Source: Brevibacterium siliguriense
Lineage (GTDB): Bacteria > Actinomycetota > Actinomycetes > Actinomycetales > Brevibacteriaceae
DNA: 64,000 nucleotides
NCBI RefSeq assembly: GCF_900105315.1
Contig: NZ_LT629766.1
Location: 1,984,001-2,048,000, forward strand
Direction: 5' to 3'
The stretch's first letter is position 1. Each line of letters starts with the position of its first letter. The notes under the pieces are model-generated. The model saw only the letters and a program-made list of their open reading frames with translations, had not been told where the DNA came from and ran no database searches. A program made the translations under genes and the position numbers. Below, piece by piece: positions 30,453 through 42,796 of the stretch.

Positions 30453-30512
30453 GCCTGCAGTCTAGTGGGGACGAACACGGTTGGGCAGGGCAGCCGTGTC
30501 ACCAGCAGCAGT

Positions 30513-30518
30513 TAAGGT
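30513..30518 (+). promoter_or_regulatory. -10 element, leaderless promoter of the pentapeptide gene
   Basis: TAAGGT ends six bases before the ATG at 30525. Confidence 0.45.
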
Positions 30519-30524
30519 GGACGC

Positions 30525-31184
30525 ATGGTGACTTCAGCCCCGCGCCCACCGAAACTCAACGTCGGCGATCTGGTTGGGGGTTACCTCGGCGATATCGGTC
30601 CAGAGGAATTCCTCGAGGGCATGGAGTTCACCGACCTCAACCTCGCCGAGACGGACGCCACCCAAGCGACATTCCTCGACTGCCGATGGTCAAACGTCAA
30701 TTTCGGTGACGTCGAGGCTCCGACTGACCTCAACGGAGCCAGGATCTCGGGCACGGAGATCACGGACTGCCGCGCCGACACCTGGAGCATGCCCCGGGGA
30801 AGCATGTTGCACACCGATATCTCTGGAACCCGGATCGGGGCCGGCGTCGTCTATGACAGCGTGTGGGAGAAGGTGCGATTCATCAACTGCCGCATCTCCT
30901 ACCTCAACCTGCGTGAGTCGAAGCTCATCGACGTCGAGTTCCGCGACTGCAAGATCGACGAGATCGACCTCGACCGTGCGAAGGTCAGCCGGGTCGCATT
31001 TCCGGGAAGCAGCGTAGGAGTCTTCCAATGCGAAGGTGCCACTCTCGGCAATGTCGATATCCGGGGACTGGAACCGCACAGAATCTCTGGTGTGCACTCA
31101 TTGCGCGGAGCGACCATCGACGATACCCAGCTCATGCTCTTCGCCGACCTCTTCGCCTCCGAACTCGGCATCACTGTGGAATGA
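30525..31184 (+). CDS. Pentapeptide-repeat-like protein
   Basis: A 219-residue protein built of degenerate A(D/N)LXX-type repeats, best seen at about residues 28-180 (MEFTDLNLAETDATQATFLD, ARISGTEITDCRA, VRFINCRISYLNLRESKLID). These fold as a four-sided beta helix. Some relatives mimic DNA and protect gyrase, but the repeats here are irregular and no such role can be claimed. Confidence 0.75.
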   Translation: MVTSAPRPPKLNVGDLVGGYLGDIGPEEFLEGMEFTDLNLAETDATQATFLDCRWSNVNFGDVEAPTDLNGARISGTEITDCRADTWSMPRGSMLHTDISGTRIGAGVVYDSVWEKVRFINCRISYLNLRESKLIDVEFRDCKIDEIDLDRAKVSRVAFPGSSVGVFQCEGATLGNVDIRGLEPHRISGVHSLRGATIDDTQLMLFADLFASELGITVE

Positions 31185-31225
31185 GCGGACGGCGACCTTG
31201 CGGAGAAGCATGGTCTGGCAGCGAC

Positions 31226-32857
<1,632 letters not shown>

Positions 32858-32996
32858 GGTTCCGACCCTACGCTTTTGTCGCCTCGTTCCCTATGACCGG
32901 CCCCACATCACCGGCACCGAGGCGGCCCACTCACCCAGCGGACCCGACCAGGGCCCTGCCTGGGGAGACGATAGACTTGCTGACGAAGAGAAATGA

Positions 32997-34070
<1,074 letters not shown>

Positions 34071-34071
34071 T

Positions 34072-36657
34072 ATGCGCGTCCCACTGAACTGGCTGGCCGA
34101 CTATGTCGATCTCCCAGCCGAGACCGATCCCCATGCTCTTGCCGCCGAGTTCGCTTCGATCGGTCTCGAGGAAGAGGACTTCTTCGGACCCGAGATCACC
34201 GGCCCACTCGTCGTCGGTCGCGTGCTCGAACTCGTCAAGGAAGAGCACTCGAACGGCAAGACTGTCAACTGGTGCCGCGTCGACGTCGGACCCGAACACA
34301 ACGAAGCTCAGGATGATCCGAAGGACCCGCAGCCCGGTCCCGAGGTGCCCAGTCGCGGCATCATCTGCGGTGCCCACAACTTCGTGCCCGGTGACCTCAT
34401 CGTCGCCTGCCTGCCCGGAGCGGTCCTGCCTGGTGATTTCGCCATCGCGGCACGCAAGACCTACGGTCACAAGTCCGATGGCATGATCTGCTCGGCCAAG
34501 GAGCTCGGCCTCGGCGAAGATCACTCCGGCATCATCGTGCTGTCGGATCTGGGATTGTCCGGTGAGCCTGGCGATGACGCGATCTCGCTGCTCGGCCTCG
34601 ACCAGGTCACCCTCGACGTCAACGTCACCCCCGACCGTGGGTACCAGCTGTCGATGCGCGGCATCGGACGCGAATACGCGCAGATGAAGGGACAGGAGTT
34701 CACCGATATCGGTTCCGCCGAGGTGGCTCCCACCAATGCGGCCACCGACGACGGATTCCCGGTATCGGTCGAGGACAACAACCCCATCAACGAGGTGGCC
34801 GGCTGTGACCAGTTCACCGCCCATCAGGTCACCGGCCTGAACCCTGCCGCCAAGACCCCGTTCTGGATGCAGCGTCGCCTGCAGCAGGCGGGTATGCGCC
34901 CGATCAGCCTGACCGTGGACGTGACGAACTACGTCATGCTCGAACTCGGCCAGCCGCTGCATGCCTATGACACTTCGCTGCTCGGATCGGAGATCGTCGT
35001 TCGCCGTGCGAGTGCGGGGGAGAAGTTCACGACTCTCGACGATGTCGAGCGGACGCTCGATGCCGAGGACCTGCTCATCACAGACCGCGGGGATGGACCC
35101 AGCGGCACGGGCGGGAAGATCATCGGCCTTGCCGGTGTCATGGGCGGTGCCGACGTCGAGGTTCACTCGGGAACGACCGATGTCGTCATCGAGGCCGCTC
35201 ACTTCGACCCGATCTCCATCGCCCGCACCTCACGTCGTCACAAGTTGTCTTCGGAGGCCTCGCGGCGCTTCGAACGCGGAGTCGACCCCAAGCTCGCACC
35301 CGTGGCGGCCCGTCGGTGCGCCGACCTGCTCGTCGAACTCGCCGGCGGCACGCTCAGCCCTGCCACCACGCAGGTCGGGCAGGCTCCGGAGCCGACCGTC
35401 ATCGAACTCCCGGTCGAACGCGTCGCCTCACTCGTCGGCGTCGAGTACACGACCGCCGAGGTGACCGGACTGCTCGAAGGCATCGGCGCGACCGTCGAGG
35501 TCATCGGCAAGGACCGTCTAGCCGTGACCGTGCCCAGTTGGCGTACAGACATCACCGACACTGTCGACCTCATCGAGGAAGTCGCCCGCACCGGCGGCTA
35601 CGACCGAATTCCTTCGGTCCAGCCTGCTGCTCGGGCCGGCAACGGTCTGACGGTGGCCCAGAAGACACGACGTCGGATCTCGAACCTGCTGGCTGCCGAC
35701 GGTTTCACCGAGGTGCTGTCCTACCCATTCACGAACGATAAGCGGGATGACCAGCTGCGGCTCGAGGTCGATGATGTGCGTCGCAAACACGTGCGCCTGG
35801 CTAACCCGATGTCCGAAGACCTGCCGCTCATGCGCACCAACTTGCTTTCGACGCTGGTGGACCTCGTGGTTCGCAACCAGGGCCGCGGGGCGAAAGACGT
35901 GGCACTGTTCGAGGCCGGACTCGTATCCACCTCGGCGGGCCTGCCTGAGGGTCCCGGACCGCGTCACCTGCCCGGATACCACCCGAGCGATGACGAGCTC
36001 GAGGCGATCTATACTTCGGTGCCGCACCAGCCCTACCACTACGCCGGCATCATCTCCGGCAATGCGGAGATGCCAGGTGTTTGGGGCAAGGGGCGCAAGG
36101 CCGAGGCCACCGACGTCATCGACACCGTCCGCCGGATCGCTGAGACGAACGGCCTCGAGGTCACTGTCGAGGCCGATCAGATCGCTCCGTGGCACCCGGG
36201 ACGGGCTGCGAAGTTCGTCCTTGCCGACGAGCAGACCCTCGGTCATGCCGGTGAACTGCACCCGAAGGTGTGCGAGAACCTCGGCCTGCCGGCACGGACG
36301 GTCGGATTCGAGATCGATCTCGACGCCCTGCTGGCTCAGGACGATCTGCGGGCCTGGGACGGTGCGCTGTCGACCTACCCAGTCTCCCGTCAGGACGTCG
36401 CGCTCATCGTCGATGCGGACCTGCCGACGCAGACTCTCGCCGCGACGCTGCGTGAAGGTGCAGGGGAGGAGCTCGAACTGCTCGAGACCTTCGACCTCTA
36501 CACCGGCGACCAGCTGCCCGAGGGCAAGAAATCTCTGGCATTCCGCCTGACCTTCCGCGCCTCGGATCGTACGCTCAAGGCCGATGAGGCCTCTGCGATG
36601 CGTGAGGCGGCGACGAAGTTGGCTGCCGAGCGTCACGGCGCTGAAGTCCGCAGCTGA
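34072..36657 (+). CDS. pheT: Phenylalanine-tRNA ligase beta subunit
   Basis: The 861-residue beta chain, which edits mischarged Tyr-tRNA(Phe) and binds the anticodon stem. In order: N-terminal tRNA-binding OB domain, B3/B4 editing domain, B5 domain, catalytic-like core, and C-terminal ferredoxin-fold anticodon-binding domain (TYPVSRQDVALIVDADLPTQ). Length is slightly above the usual 800-840 because of a charged insert near residues 75-90. It forms an operon with pheS and ends before a 13-bp hairpin. Confidence 0.97.
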   Translation: MRVPLNWLADYVDLPAETDPHALAAEFASIGLEEEDFFGPEITGPLVVGRVLELVKEEHSNGKTVNWCRVDVGPEHNEAQDDPKDPQPGPEVPSRGIICGAHNFVPGDLIVACLPGAVLPGDFAIAARKTYGHKSDGMICSAKELGLGEDHSGIIVLSDLGLSGEPGDDAISLLGLDQVTLDVNVTPDRGYQLSMRGIGREYAQMKGQEFTDIGSAEVAPTNAATDDGFPVSVEDNNPINEVAGCDQFTAHQVTGLNPAAKTPFWMQRRLQQAGMRPISLTVDVTNYVMLELGQPLHAYDTSLLGSEIVVRRASAGEKFTTLDDVERTLDAEDLLITDRGDGPSGTGGKIIGLAGVMGGADVEVHSGTTDVVIEAAHFDPISIARTSRRHKLSSEASRRFERGVDPKLAPVAARRCADLLVELAGGTLSPATTQVGQAPEPTVIELPVERVASLVGVEYTTAEVTGLLEGIGATVEVIGKDRLAVTVPSWRTDITDTVDLIEEVARTGGYDRIPSVQPAARAGNGLTVAQKTRRRISNLLAADGFTEVLSYPFTNDKRDDQLRLEVDDVRRKHVRLANPMSEDLPLMRTNLLSTLVDLVVRNQGRGAKDVALFEAGLVSTSAGLPEGPGPRHLPGYHPSDDELEAIYTSVPHQPYHYAGIISGNAEMPGVWGKGRKAEATDVIDTVRRIAETNGLEVTVEADQIAPWHPGRAAKFVLADEQTLGHAGELHPKVCENLGLPARTVGFEIDLDALLAQDDLRAWDGALSTYPVSRQDVALIVDADLPTQTLAATLREGAGEELELLETFDLYTGDQLPEGKKSLAFRLTFRASDRTLKADEASAMREAATKLAAERHGAEVRS

Positions 36658-36671
36658 GAAGAGTGCGTCAC

Positions 36672-36710
36672 AGAGCCTGGTCGACCGCTACAGTGGTTCG
36701 ACCGGGCTCT
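36672..36710 (+). terminator. Hairpin terminator after pheST
   Basis: Arms 36672-36684 and 36698-36710 pair over 13 positions (one G-U) around a 13-nt loop, starting 15 bases after pheT. No T-tract. Confidence 0.6.
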
Positions 36711-36837
36711 GCCGTTGCCGCTCGAAGCATCACGGTAGAGCGCACAAGAACATCCGAACACGTGGGCGTGAAGGCCCTGTGCTGAGCAGCACGCCACCTG
36801 ACCACTCGTATCAGATCACCGCTGAGGAGTCCCGACC

Positions 36838-37719
36838 ATGTCCGAGAAGCTGCCCTACGGAACAAACATGCCGACCACCGATGGAACCCCTGAGGCGACC
36901 GCGGTCCCGTCCGAGACGATCGCGCTCATCACCGGCGGTGTCCGCGGAATCGGACGCCACCTGTCGGAGACATTCGCTGGTGCCGGATATCACGTGATCG
37001 TGACAGCCACCTCGGCGAGCAATGCGGAGGCTGCGGCCGACGAGATCGCTGAAGCGACCGGGGGAGAGGTGACCGGTGTTGGGCTGTGCACCGATGACAT
37101 TGCTGCGGTGAAGGCGCTGCGTGAGTCGGTGGTCGCGCTCGAGGCCGAGACGGGCAAGCGTCTGCAGGTGCTCATCAACAATGCCGGGCGCATCGAGTCG
37201 TCCGAGGGTCCGTTGTGGGACGCCGATCCGGAGAGCCTCAAGGCCGTCGTCGACGCGAACGTCACCGGGGTTGCGCTCATGATCAATGCCTTTGCACCGG
37301 TGCTCATGGCCGGCGCCGAGGCGACCAGCCGTCCCAGCCGCATCATCGACCTCAACTCGGGGTCGGGAGCGAAGGGAACACCGGCGTATGCTGTGTATTC
37401 GGCGTCGAAGGCGTCACTGTTCCGTCTCGCCGATTCGGTCGTGCACTTCGGTCACGACAAGGGGCTGCGGATCTTCGAGATGGCACCCGGTGTCGTCGAG
37501 ACTTCCATGACGAAGTCGATGCCCGTCCACGATTTCCGCCAGGGAGATGACTGGACCTCACCCGAGCAGGTCACGGACCTGGCCTTGGCTCTGGCATCGG
37601 GAAGCCTTGATGCATTCACTGGCCGGTATGTCCGTGCCGGCGCGGACTCGGAAGAGTCGCTCCTCGCCGAGGCGGCCGGTGGGCTGTCGGATTCGACCCG
37701 CCGGATGGTGCTTGGCTAG
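36838..37719 (+). CDS. Short-chain dehydrogenase/reductase
   Basis: A 293-residue SDR with the cofactor motif TGGVRGIGRH, NNAG, and the catalytic Tyr-Lys in YAVYSASKASLFR (Ser in LNSGSG). An extra 28 residues precede the fold. The substrate is unknown. The last 45 codons are matched by a diverged fragment at 45347-45484, on the far side of the low-GC island, showing that this gene end was the site of an insertion or exchange. Confidence 0.88.
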   Translation: MSEKLPYGTNMPTTDGTPEATAVPSETIALITGGVRGIGRHLSETFAGAGYHVIVTATSASNAEAAADEIAEATGGEVTGVGLCTDDIAAVKALRESVVALEAETGKRLQVLINNAGRIESSEGPLWDADPESLKAVVDANVTGVALMINAFAPVLMAGAEATSRPSRIIDLNSGSGAKGTPAYAVYSASKASLFRLADSVVHFGHDKGLRIFEMAPGVVETSMTKSMPVHDFRQGDDWTSPEQVTDLALALASGSLDAFTGRYVRAGADSEESLLAEAAGGLSDSTRRMVLG

Positions 37720-37794
37720 CTTGAATGCCAAGTCCACTTGCGGTGGGACGAACAAAGTGAATTAAACTGCACACTCCGAAAATCGACTAGTTGA

Positions 37795-37819
37795 GGCCCC
37801 CGGAGAGTATCCGGGGGCC
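37795..37819. terminator. Hairpin terminator of the ABC importer operon
   Basis: GGCCCCCGG (37795-37803) and CCGGGGGCC (37811-37819) form a 9-bp stem with a 7-nt loop, 17 bases beyond the end of the last permease gene (minus strand). It can also end SDR transcripts. Confidence 0.75.
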
Positions 37820-37835
37820 GCGAAAGTAGATTGTT

Positions 37836-38672
37836 CTATTTGAGCGCACCCCTCAAACCCACAACACGTTCCACGATAAGCACAGCTCCAAGAGCCAGCA
37901 GGATAAGCAGGAACGAAAGAGCGGCAACCAAGGGATCAGCTCGGAATTCAACGTAACGGAACATTTCGACTGGTAGCGTGACTCTTCCAGAAGAAGCGAC
38001 GAACAGCGAAATGACTGCCTCGTCGAAAGAGATGATGAATGCCATCACGGCTCCCGCGAGTACACCAGGCATGATGATGGGGAGTGTTACCCGTCGAAAC
38101 ACTGTTATGGGACCAGCTCCAAGTACTCGGGCAGCTTCTTCGCAGGAAGTGTCCGCAGTCTGCAGATTGATCAACGTAGTGCGCACCACATATGGGACTG
38201 TCACTGCAAAATGTGCAATGGCGATACCAAGATAGGTCCCGGTCAGGAACAACGGAGATAGGACCAATAGCAGTGCGAGTCCGAGAACAACTGTCGGAAC
38301 CATGAGCGGCGCCAGGAACAAACCTGAAAGTGCAGCACGGCCTGGAAACTCGAATCGGTCAATGACAAATGCGACTGAAACGCCGATGAAGAGATCAACT
38401 ATTGCAATGATCACACCAACGATCAAACTGACTTTGAACCCGTCCATCAGTGGACCGTTGCTGAACAGCTCGCCATACCACCGAAGCGAAAATCCCTCAA
38501 GCGGAAGGTTCAAAGACGATCCTGAATTGAATGAGAGGATTGCGATTATGAATAGCGGTGACAGCAAAAAGAGATACAGAATAATAAGCAGTAATTTATG
38601 GAAAATATTGAAAACCGTGCGGCTGTTTAATGGCCGCTTTTGCGGTGAAGCCATTTGAATAGTGTTAGACAT
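37836..38672 (-). CDS. ABC transporter permease, PotC/polyamine-type
   Basis: A 278-residue inner-membrane permease with about six hydrophobic segments and the EAA loop (CEEAARVLGAGPITVFRRVT) that docks with the ATPase. It belongs to the spermidine/putrescine/2-aminoethylphosphonate type family. Its ATG directly follows the stop of the other permease. GC and codon use are clearly lower than in flanking core genes. Last gene of the operon. Confidence 0.85.
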   Translation of the reverse strand: MSNTIQMASPQKRPLNSRTVFNIFHKLLLIILYLFLLSPLFIIAILSFNSGSSLNLPLEGFSLRWYGELFSNGPLMDGFKVSLIVGVIIAIVDLFIGVSVAFVIDRFEFPGRAALSGLFLAPLMVPTVVLGLALLLVLSPLFLTGTYLGIAIAHFAVTVPYVVRTTLINLQTADTSCEEAARVLGAGPITVFRRVTLPIIMPGVLAGAVMAFIISFDEAVISLFVASSGRVTLPVEMFRYVEFRADPLVAALSFLLILLALGAVLIVERVVGLRGALK

Positions 38673-39590
38673 TTATGAACCCAACTTCTTGGTGAGGCTT
38701 TGGTATACACTCACAAGAACTCCGAAGAGTATCAGCAAGATGACAGCCAGAGAAGCGGCCAGAGGCCAGTTCAGTGTTTGAGTTGCCTCATCGTAGATCT
38801 CTGTAGCTAAGACGTGAACTCGTCCTCCGCCAAGCAGGTGTGGTGTCACAAAAGAGCTAATGGTCAGGACGAAAACCAACAGGAAGCCCGTGAACACCCC
38901 AGGCAGGCTGAGGGGCAACGTTATTCTCCAGAACCTAACCAACGGGCTTGCCCCCAGGACGCCAGCGGCAAGCTCAAGTTCAGTGCTAACTCGACTGAAA
39001 CCAGAAACCATTCCAAGCAAGGCGTAAGGCATCAGAACTTCGACCAGCGCCACCACGGTGCCTGTGAAATTGTTGGACATCTGCAGCGGTGTATCAATGA
39101 GCCCAATTTTCAGCAGAGCTGAATTCACTGCCCCTTCGTTTCCGAGGAGGGCAATCCATCCGAATGTTCGCGCAATTTGTGAAGTAAGGAGAGGGCCGAT
39201 CGCTAGCGCGAATAGGAAACCTTTCCATTTGCTTGTCGTTTTAGTGAGGAATAGCGCGATGGGGTAGCTCAGAATTATCGTGATGACGCTGACTACAATA
39301 CCGAGTTTGAGGGTGTTGAGAATGATTTCCCAATAATAGGGGTCACCCACTGCTTGGATATAGGTTTCCAGACTCCACGCGGAGATAAGCGTGGTGCCTG
39401 GGCCCGTTTCATTGAATGACATTCTGACCAGAACGATCAGAGGAATAATGAAGCTGATCAGGATTGCAACAAGAGCAGGTATCAGCAACCACAGAGGTAT
39501 AAACCGTCTCCGGAATGTTCGATTTGCATTCTTCAGCTGTTGAGGCGGTCGTTCTTGTACCGCGACTGAGTTAGACACTTGACTCGTCAC
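38673..39590 (-). CDS. ABC transporter permease, PotB/polyamine-type
   Basis: A 305-residue permease partner with six predicted membrane segments and the ATPase-docking EAA-like loop (LELAAGVLGASPLVRFWRIT). It overlaps the ATPase gene by 20 bp and is followed at once by the second permease. Part of the low-GC island. Confidence 0.85.
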   Translation of the reverse strand: MTSQVSNSVAVQERPPQQLKNANRTFRRRFIPLWLLIPALVAILISFIIPLIVLVRMSFNETGPGTTLISAWSLETYIQAVGDPYYWEIILNTLKLGIVVSVITIILSYPIALFLTKTTSKWKGFLFALAIGPLLTSQIARTFGWIALLGNEGAVNSALLKIGLIDTPLQMSNNFTGTVVALVEVLMPYALLGMVSGFSRVSTELELAAGVLGASPLVRFWRITLPLSLPGVFTGFLLVFVLTISSFVTPHLLGGGRVHVLATEIYDEATQTLNWPLAASLAVILLILFGVLVSVYQSLTKKLGS

Positions 39591-40743
39591 CTCGCGGTAT
39601 CAGATAGGTCTGTTCTGGCCGCCACGAAATGGACACCGCGTCGCCAACACGTGGTAGCCAGGTCTCGGTCGTTGGAACCTCAGCAGTCAGGGTTTCGCCG
39701 GCAACGTCCAGTTCGAGCATGAGCATATCGCCGGTGTATCCGCGGAGCTTAACGCTGCCACGAACTGAATGGTGGCCGGGCGATCCAGTGCGAGCGTCCT
39801 CCGGTCCGATAGTCAGTCGATGGGGCCGAATCAGCAGTTTGTTTCTCCCTGGGCTTAGCGCAGCAGGGCCGACTGACTTTCCTGTTCCTATCAACGGTGA
39901 AGAGTACTCGTATGTCGATTCGTTGTTGATCGTAGAAGACCCGGCTGTTACTTCGACCTCTAGCAGGTTGGCGCGGCCTACGAACGAAGCAACGAATTCT
40001 GATTCTGGTCGTTCGTACACCTCATATGGAGTTCCGAATTGCTCAACTACGCCGTTATACATGATCGCGATGCGGTCAGCCATGTAGAGCGCCTCATCTT
40101 GGTCATGTGTGACAAACAGGGTCGTGATTCGAAGTTCTTCCTGGATGCGTTTGATTTCCGTACGCATTGTGTCGCGAAGCTTGGCATCCAGATTCGAAAG
40201 CGGCTCGTCAAGTAGGAGCAGAGTCGGTTCGACGACCAACGCTCGTGCAAGGGCGATGCGTTGTTGCTGACCGCCTGAGAGCGCTTGAACCTTTCTCCGG
40301 CCTAAGTGCCCGAGTTCGACCATGTCTAAGGCTGTTTGAATTCGCCGGTACCGTTCGCTCTTTTCAACATTGCGCATTTCAAGGCCGAAGCCGACATTTT
40401 GCGCAACTGTCATGTGGGGGAACAACGCATATGATTGGAACACCATCCCCATCTGGCGCTTGTGAACAGGCACGTGGGTGATGTCATTGTCGTTGACTCG
40501 TATGCGCCCACTAGTAGGTTCCAACAAGCCGGCAATCATTCGCAGCGTAGTCGTCTTGCCGCAACCGGACGGTCCAAGAAATGCAACGAAATCGCCTGGA
40601 TCTACCCGAAGGCTCAGATCTGCTACTGCCGGTGAACTCTCTGCTCCGTAGGTCTTACGAAGATTTTCTACTTGCAATGCGCCGGATTTTGGCGCCGGAG
40701 TGTCAGTCATGACTACCTTATCTGTGAGTGTAGCTGCCGTCAC
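39571..40743 (-). CDS. ABC transporter ATP-binding protein, PotA-type
   Basis: A 390-residue ATPase with Walker A GPSGCGKTT, signature LSGGQQQR, Walker B LLLLDEPLSNLD, switch histidine in TLFVTHDQDEALYMADR, and a C-terminal TOBE domain (about residues 285-385). The PotA/CysA/FbpC group feeds importers of polyamines, iron or other small ligands. GTG 40743 overlaps the upstream stop; an ATG at residue 12 is an alternative start. Confidence 0.9.
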   Translation of the reverse strand: MTAATLTDKVVMTDTPAPKSGALQVENLRKTYGAESSPAVADLSLRVDPGDFVAFLGPSGCGKTTTLRMIAGLLEPTSGRIRVNDNDITHVPVHKRQMGMVFQSYALFPHMTVAQNVGFGLEMRNVEKSERYRRIQTALDMVELGHLGRRKVQALSGGQQQRIALARALVVEPTLLLLDEPLSNLDAKLRDTMRTEIKRIQEELRITTLFVTHDQDEALYMADRIAIMYNGVVEQFGTPYEVYERPESEFVASFVGRANLLEVEVTAGSSTINNESTYEYSSPLIGTGKSVGPAALSPGRNKLLIRPHRLTIGPEDARTGSPGHHSVRGSVKLRGYTGDMLMLELDVAGETLTAEVPTTETWLPRVGDAVSISWRPEQTYLIPRGDESSV

Positions 40744-41810
40744 TGGATGACCTCCCGCTTCCAGTCTTCAGTCCAAGCATCGCGATGCTCTGCTATCCAG
40801 CTCCAGTCCATTTCGAGCAAAGCGTCGGAGCCGGGTTGCACAACCCGCTTCGAGGCGTCGTCGTTGAGCTTTACGTCCTTCACCGTCGGGGCATAATACA
40901 TCTGCTCCGAGAATGCCTTCTGAGCATCGGTGGACAACGCGTAGTCGATAAACGTTTGAGTAGCTTCTTTATGCTTAGAGTTCTTGGTCATATTGACGGT
41001 GTTGATTTGGAATACGGTTCCTTCATCGGGAGTCGCGACTCCGAGAGCGTCCGGAGACTCATCTGAGAACAACTGGGCTCGCGCGTTCCACCCAGTGGCG
41101 TAGGACACTCCGCCATCAGTGATTGCTTGGTACGAGCTTGGTGAGGGCGCCCAGGAGCTCACCTTTGGAGCGAGTTTGCTCAGTTCCTTGACGGCATCTT
41201 TTGAATCAGTTTTGTAATCCTTATTCTGCATTTCGGAGACGATTCTTTGGAGCGAGATGCCTTGAATGTCCGGAGCCGCATCGAGCGCGACCGATTGGTC
41301 GGGTGCTTCCCAGAGGGCCTTCCAGCTGGTCGGATCCTTGTCTACCTTCTCCTTGTTATAAAGCATTACGTAGCTGTCGAACGTAGCAGCATAACCACCC
41401 TTGGTTACGCCTTGATCGACTACGTTATCCACGTTGGGAACCTTTTCTGGCGTGAGTTCGTCGAACAGCCCTTCCTTTACACCAGTCTCGGCCACCGAGG
41501 TATCCATGATGACGACATCAGTTCGTGGACTATCCTTCTCGCTGCGTAGAGTTCCGAGCATTTTGGCAGCGTTGTCACCGGGAACATACTCGACAGTGAT
41601 GTCCGGATACTTTTTCTCGAAGGGTTCGATGACGGCCTTCTGATAGTTGTCCTGCACGACGGCTGAATAGCCGAGTAAGGTGACGGTTCCTGAAGTCTTG
41701 GAGTCTTCCTGCTGCGCAGGACCACCACATGCAGTGAGAGCAAACAGGGAAATACACCCGGCAACTGCGATTGCCAGTTTGGGTAGCCGTGACATCTTCG
41801 TATGGGCCAT
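40740..41810 (-). CDS. Extracellular solute-binding lipoprotein (family 1, PotD-like)
   Basis: A 356-residue binding protein with a lipoprotein signal peptide ending in LTACGG, so it is anchored by Cys27 outside the membrane. The fold is that of polyamine/iron-type periplasmic proteins (YSAVVQDNYQKAVIEPFEKK; GGVSYATGWNARAQLFSDES). The acidic pair that binds spermidine amines in PotD cannot be recognised, so the ligand is open. First gene of the operon; its promoter region faces that of the RraA-like gene. Confidence 0.85.
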   Translation of the reverse strand: MAHTKMSRLPKLAIAVAGCISLFALTACGGPAQQEDSKTSGTVTLLGYSAVVQDNYQKAVIEPFEKKYPDITVEYVPGDNAAKMLGTLRSEKDSPRTDVVIMDTSVAETGVKEGLFDELTPEKVPNVDNVVDQGVTKGGYAATFDSYVMLYNKEKVDKDPTSWKALWEAPDQSVALDAAPDIQGISLQRIVSEMQNKDYKTDSKDAVKELSKLAPKVSSWAPSPSSYQAITDGGVSYATGWNARAQLFSDESPDALGVATPDEGTVFQINTVNMTKNSKHKEATQTFIDYALSTDAQKAFSEQMYYAPTVKDVKLNDDASKRVVQPGSDALLEMDWSWIAEHRDAWTEDWKREVIQ

Positions 41811-42134
41811 TTTGATCTCCTTCGATCAACTAGACAGCCAAAATGCTTTGGCGTCATGTCCAAGAATTTCTTGGCTTGAGTGGTTACTTCGCGATCAAAC
41901 CTACGATCTGCAACCACCGAGCGCATAGGCAATTACTTGCTCGAACCGCCTAAGAGTTGAACATCCTAACGACCTGAGCTCAATCACGATCGATGCTTGC
42001 AGTCTGTCTCAAGGTGTGTATAACGTGTACATACGTCGTGTATACATAGAACTACGAACGCTTCGAGATTGCAATACCTCCGAAGAAGTTTCGTCTCAAG
42101 GATCACTCAACGACTCCAATCCGAAAGGACACTG
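41811..42134. other. Divergent control region of the island, 324 bases
   Basis: No gene is seen here. The region separates the importer operon (minus) from the RraA-like/nitrilase operon (plus). It is AT-rich and holds the TGTA/TACA cluster described separately. AAGGAGA (minus, near 41816-41822) precedes the binding-protein gene and GAAAGGA (42123-42129) the RraA-like gene. Confidence 0.6.
42015..42046. promoter_or_regulatory. Candidate GntR operator cluster
   Basis: TGTGTATA (42015-42022), TGTACA (42026-42031) and the palindrome TGTATACA (42039-42046) lie within 32 bases. FCD-type GntR proteins usually bind TNGTATACNA-like sites, and one such regulator is encoded 1.6 kb away. Confidence 0.55.
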
Positions 42135-42796
42135 ATGTTCACGGAAAATGTAATGCCTCATCAGATCACCGAAGCGCAGCGCGAAGCTCTATTGACTGTC
42201 CAAACTTCGACTTTGGGTCATCTCCGCGACTATGGCTTCATTCGCGGATTGACTCCAAACCGCCGGCCCTTGGCTTTTGCCGGAACAGCGGTCACTGTGC
42301 GTCTACCGCACCTCGATTCGTCGGCGTTGCACGTTGCAGTCGACAGACTTCGGCCAAACGACGTTCTCGTTGTAGAGCAATCCGGTGATGATCGCTCAAG
42401 CTTCGGGGAATGTGCGCATTCACTGCAAAGGCACGCGGAGCTGTAGGAGCAATTCTCTCCGGTGCAACGAATGATTTTGACGAAGTGCTCGAGCTTGGAC
42501 TTCCTGTCTATTCGCGCGGCGTTTCAGCCCGGACCACACGAATTCTGGGGATTGAAGGAAGCATCAATGTACCAGTGACGGTTGGAGGCGCCGTCGTCGA
42601 ACCCGGTGACGCCATCCTTGCGGACTCGGACGGCATCGCGGTCCTCAAGCCAGATGAGATTGCTGAAGTTGTCGGAATACTCCAAGAAAAGGAAGCAGCC
42701 GAGCCTGCATTGAAGGAGCAGATCAGCGCAGGTGCCAAGTTGTCAGAGAATTCCGGAGCAGCTAAGTACTTCACCATGAGCGGAGCGATGAAATGA
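42135..42796 (+). pseudogene. RraA-like family gene with one-base frameshift
   Basis: The RraA fold protein (HMG/oxaloacetate aldolase-decarboxylase superfamily) reads in frame from ATG 42135 to SGDDRSSFGE, then continues one base out of frame with CAFTAKARGAVGAILSG to the stop at 42796. Loss of one base around 42408-42411, where GAATGTGC should be GAAATGTGC or similar, explains this. The restored protein is about 220 residues, the normal size. The usual catalytic G-x2-RD reads GATND, so Arg is missing. It may be a true pseudogene, a sequencing error, or a non-aldolase member. The ribosome site is GAAAGGA, and the nitrilase start overlaps its stop by 4 bp. Confidence 0.75.
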
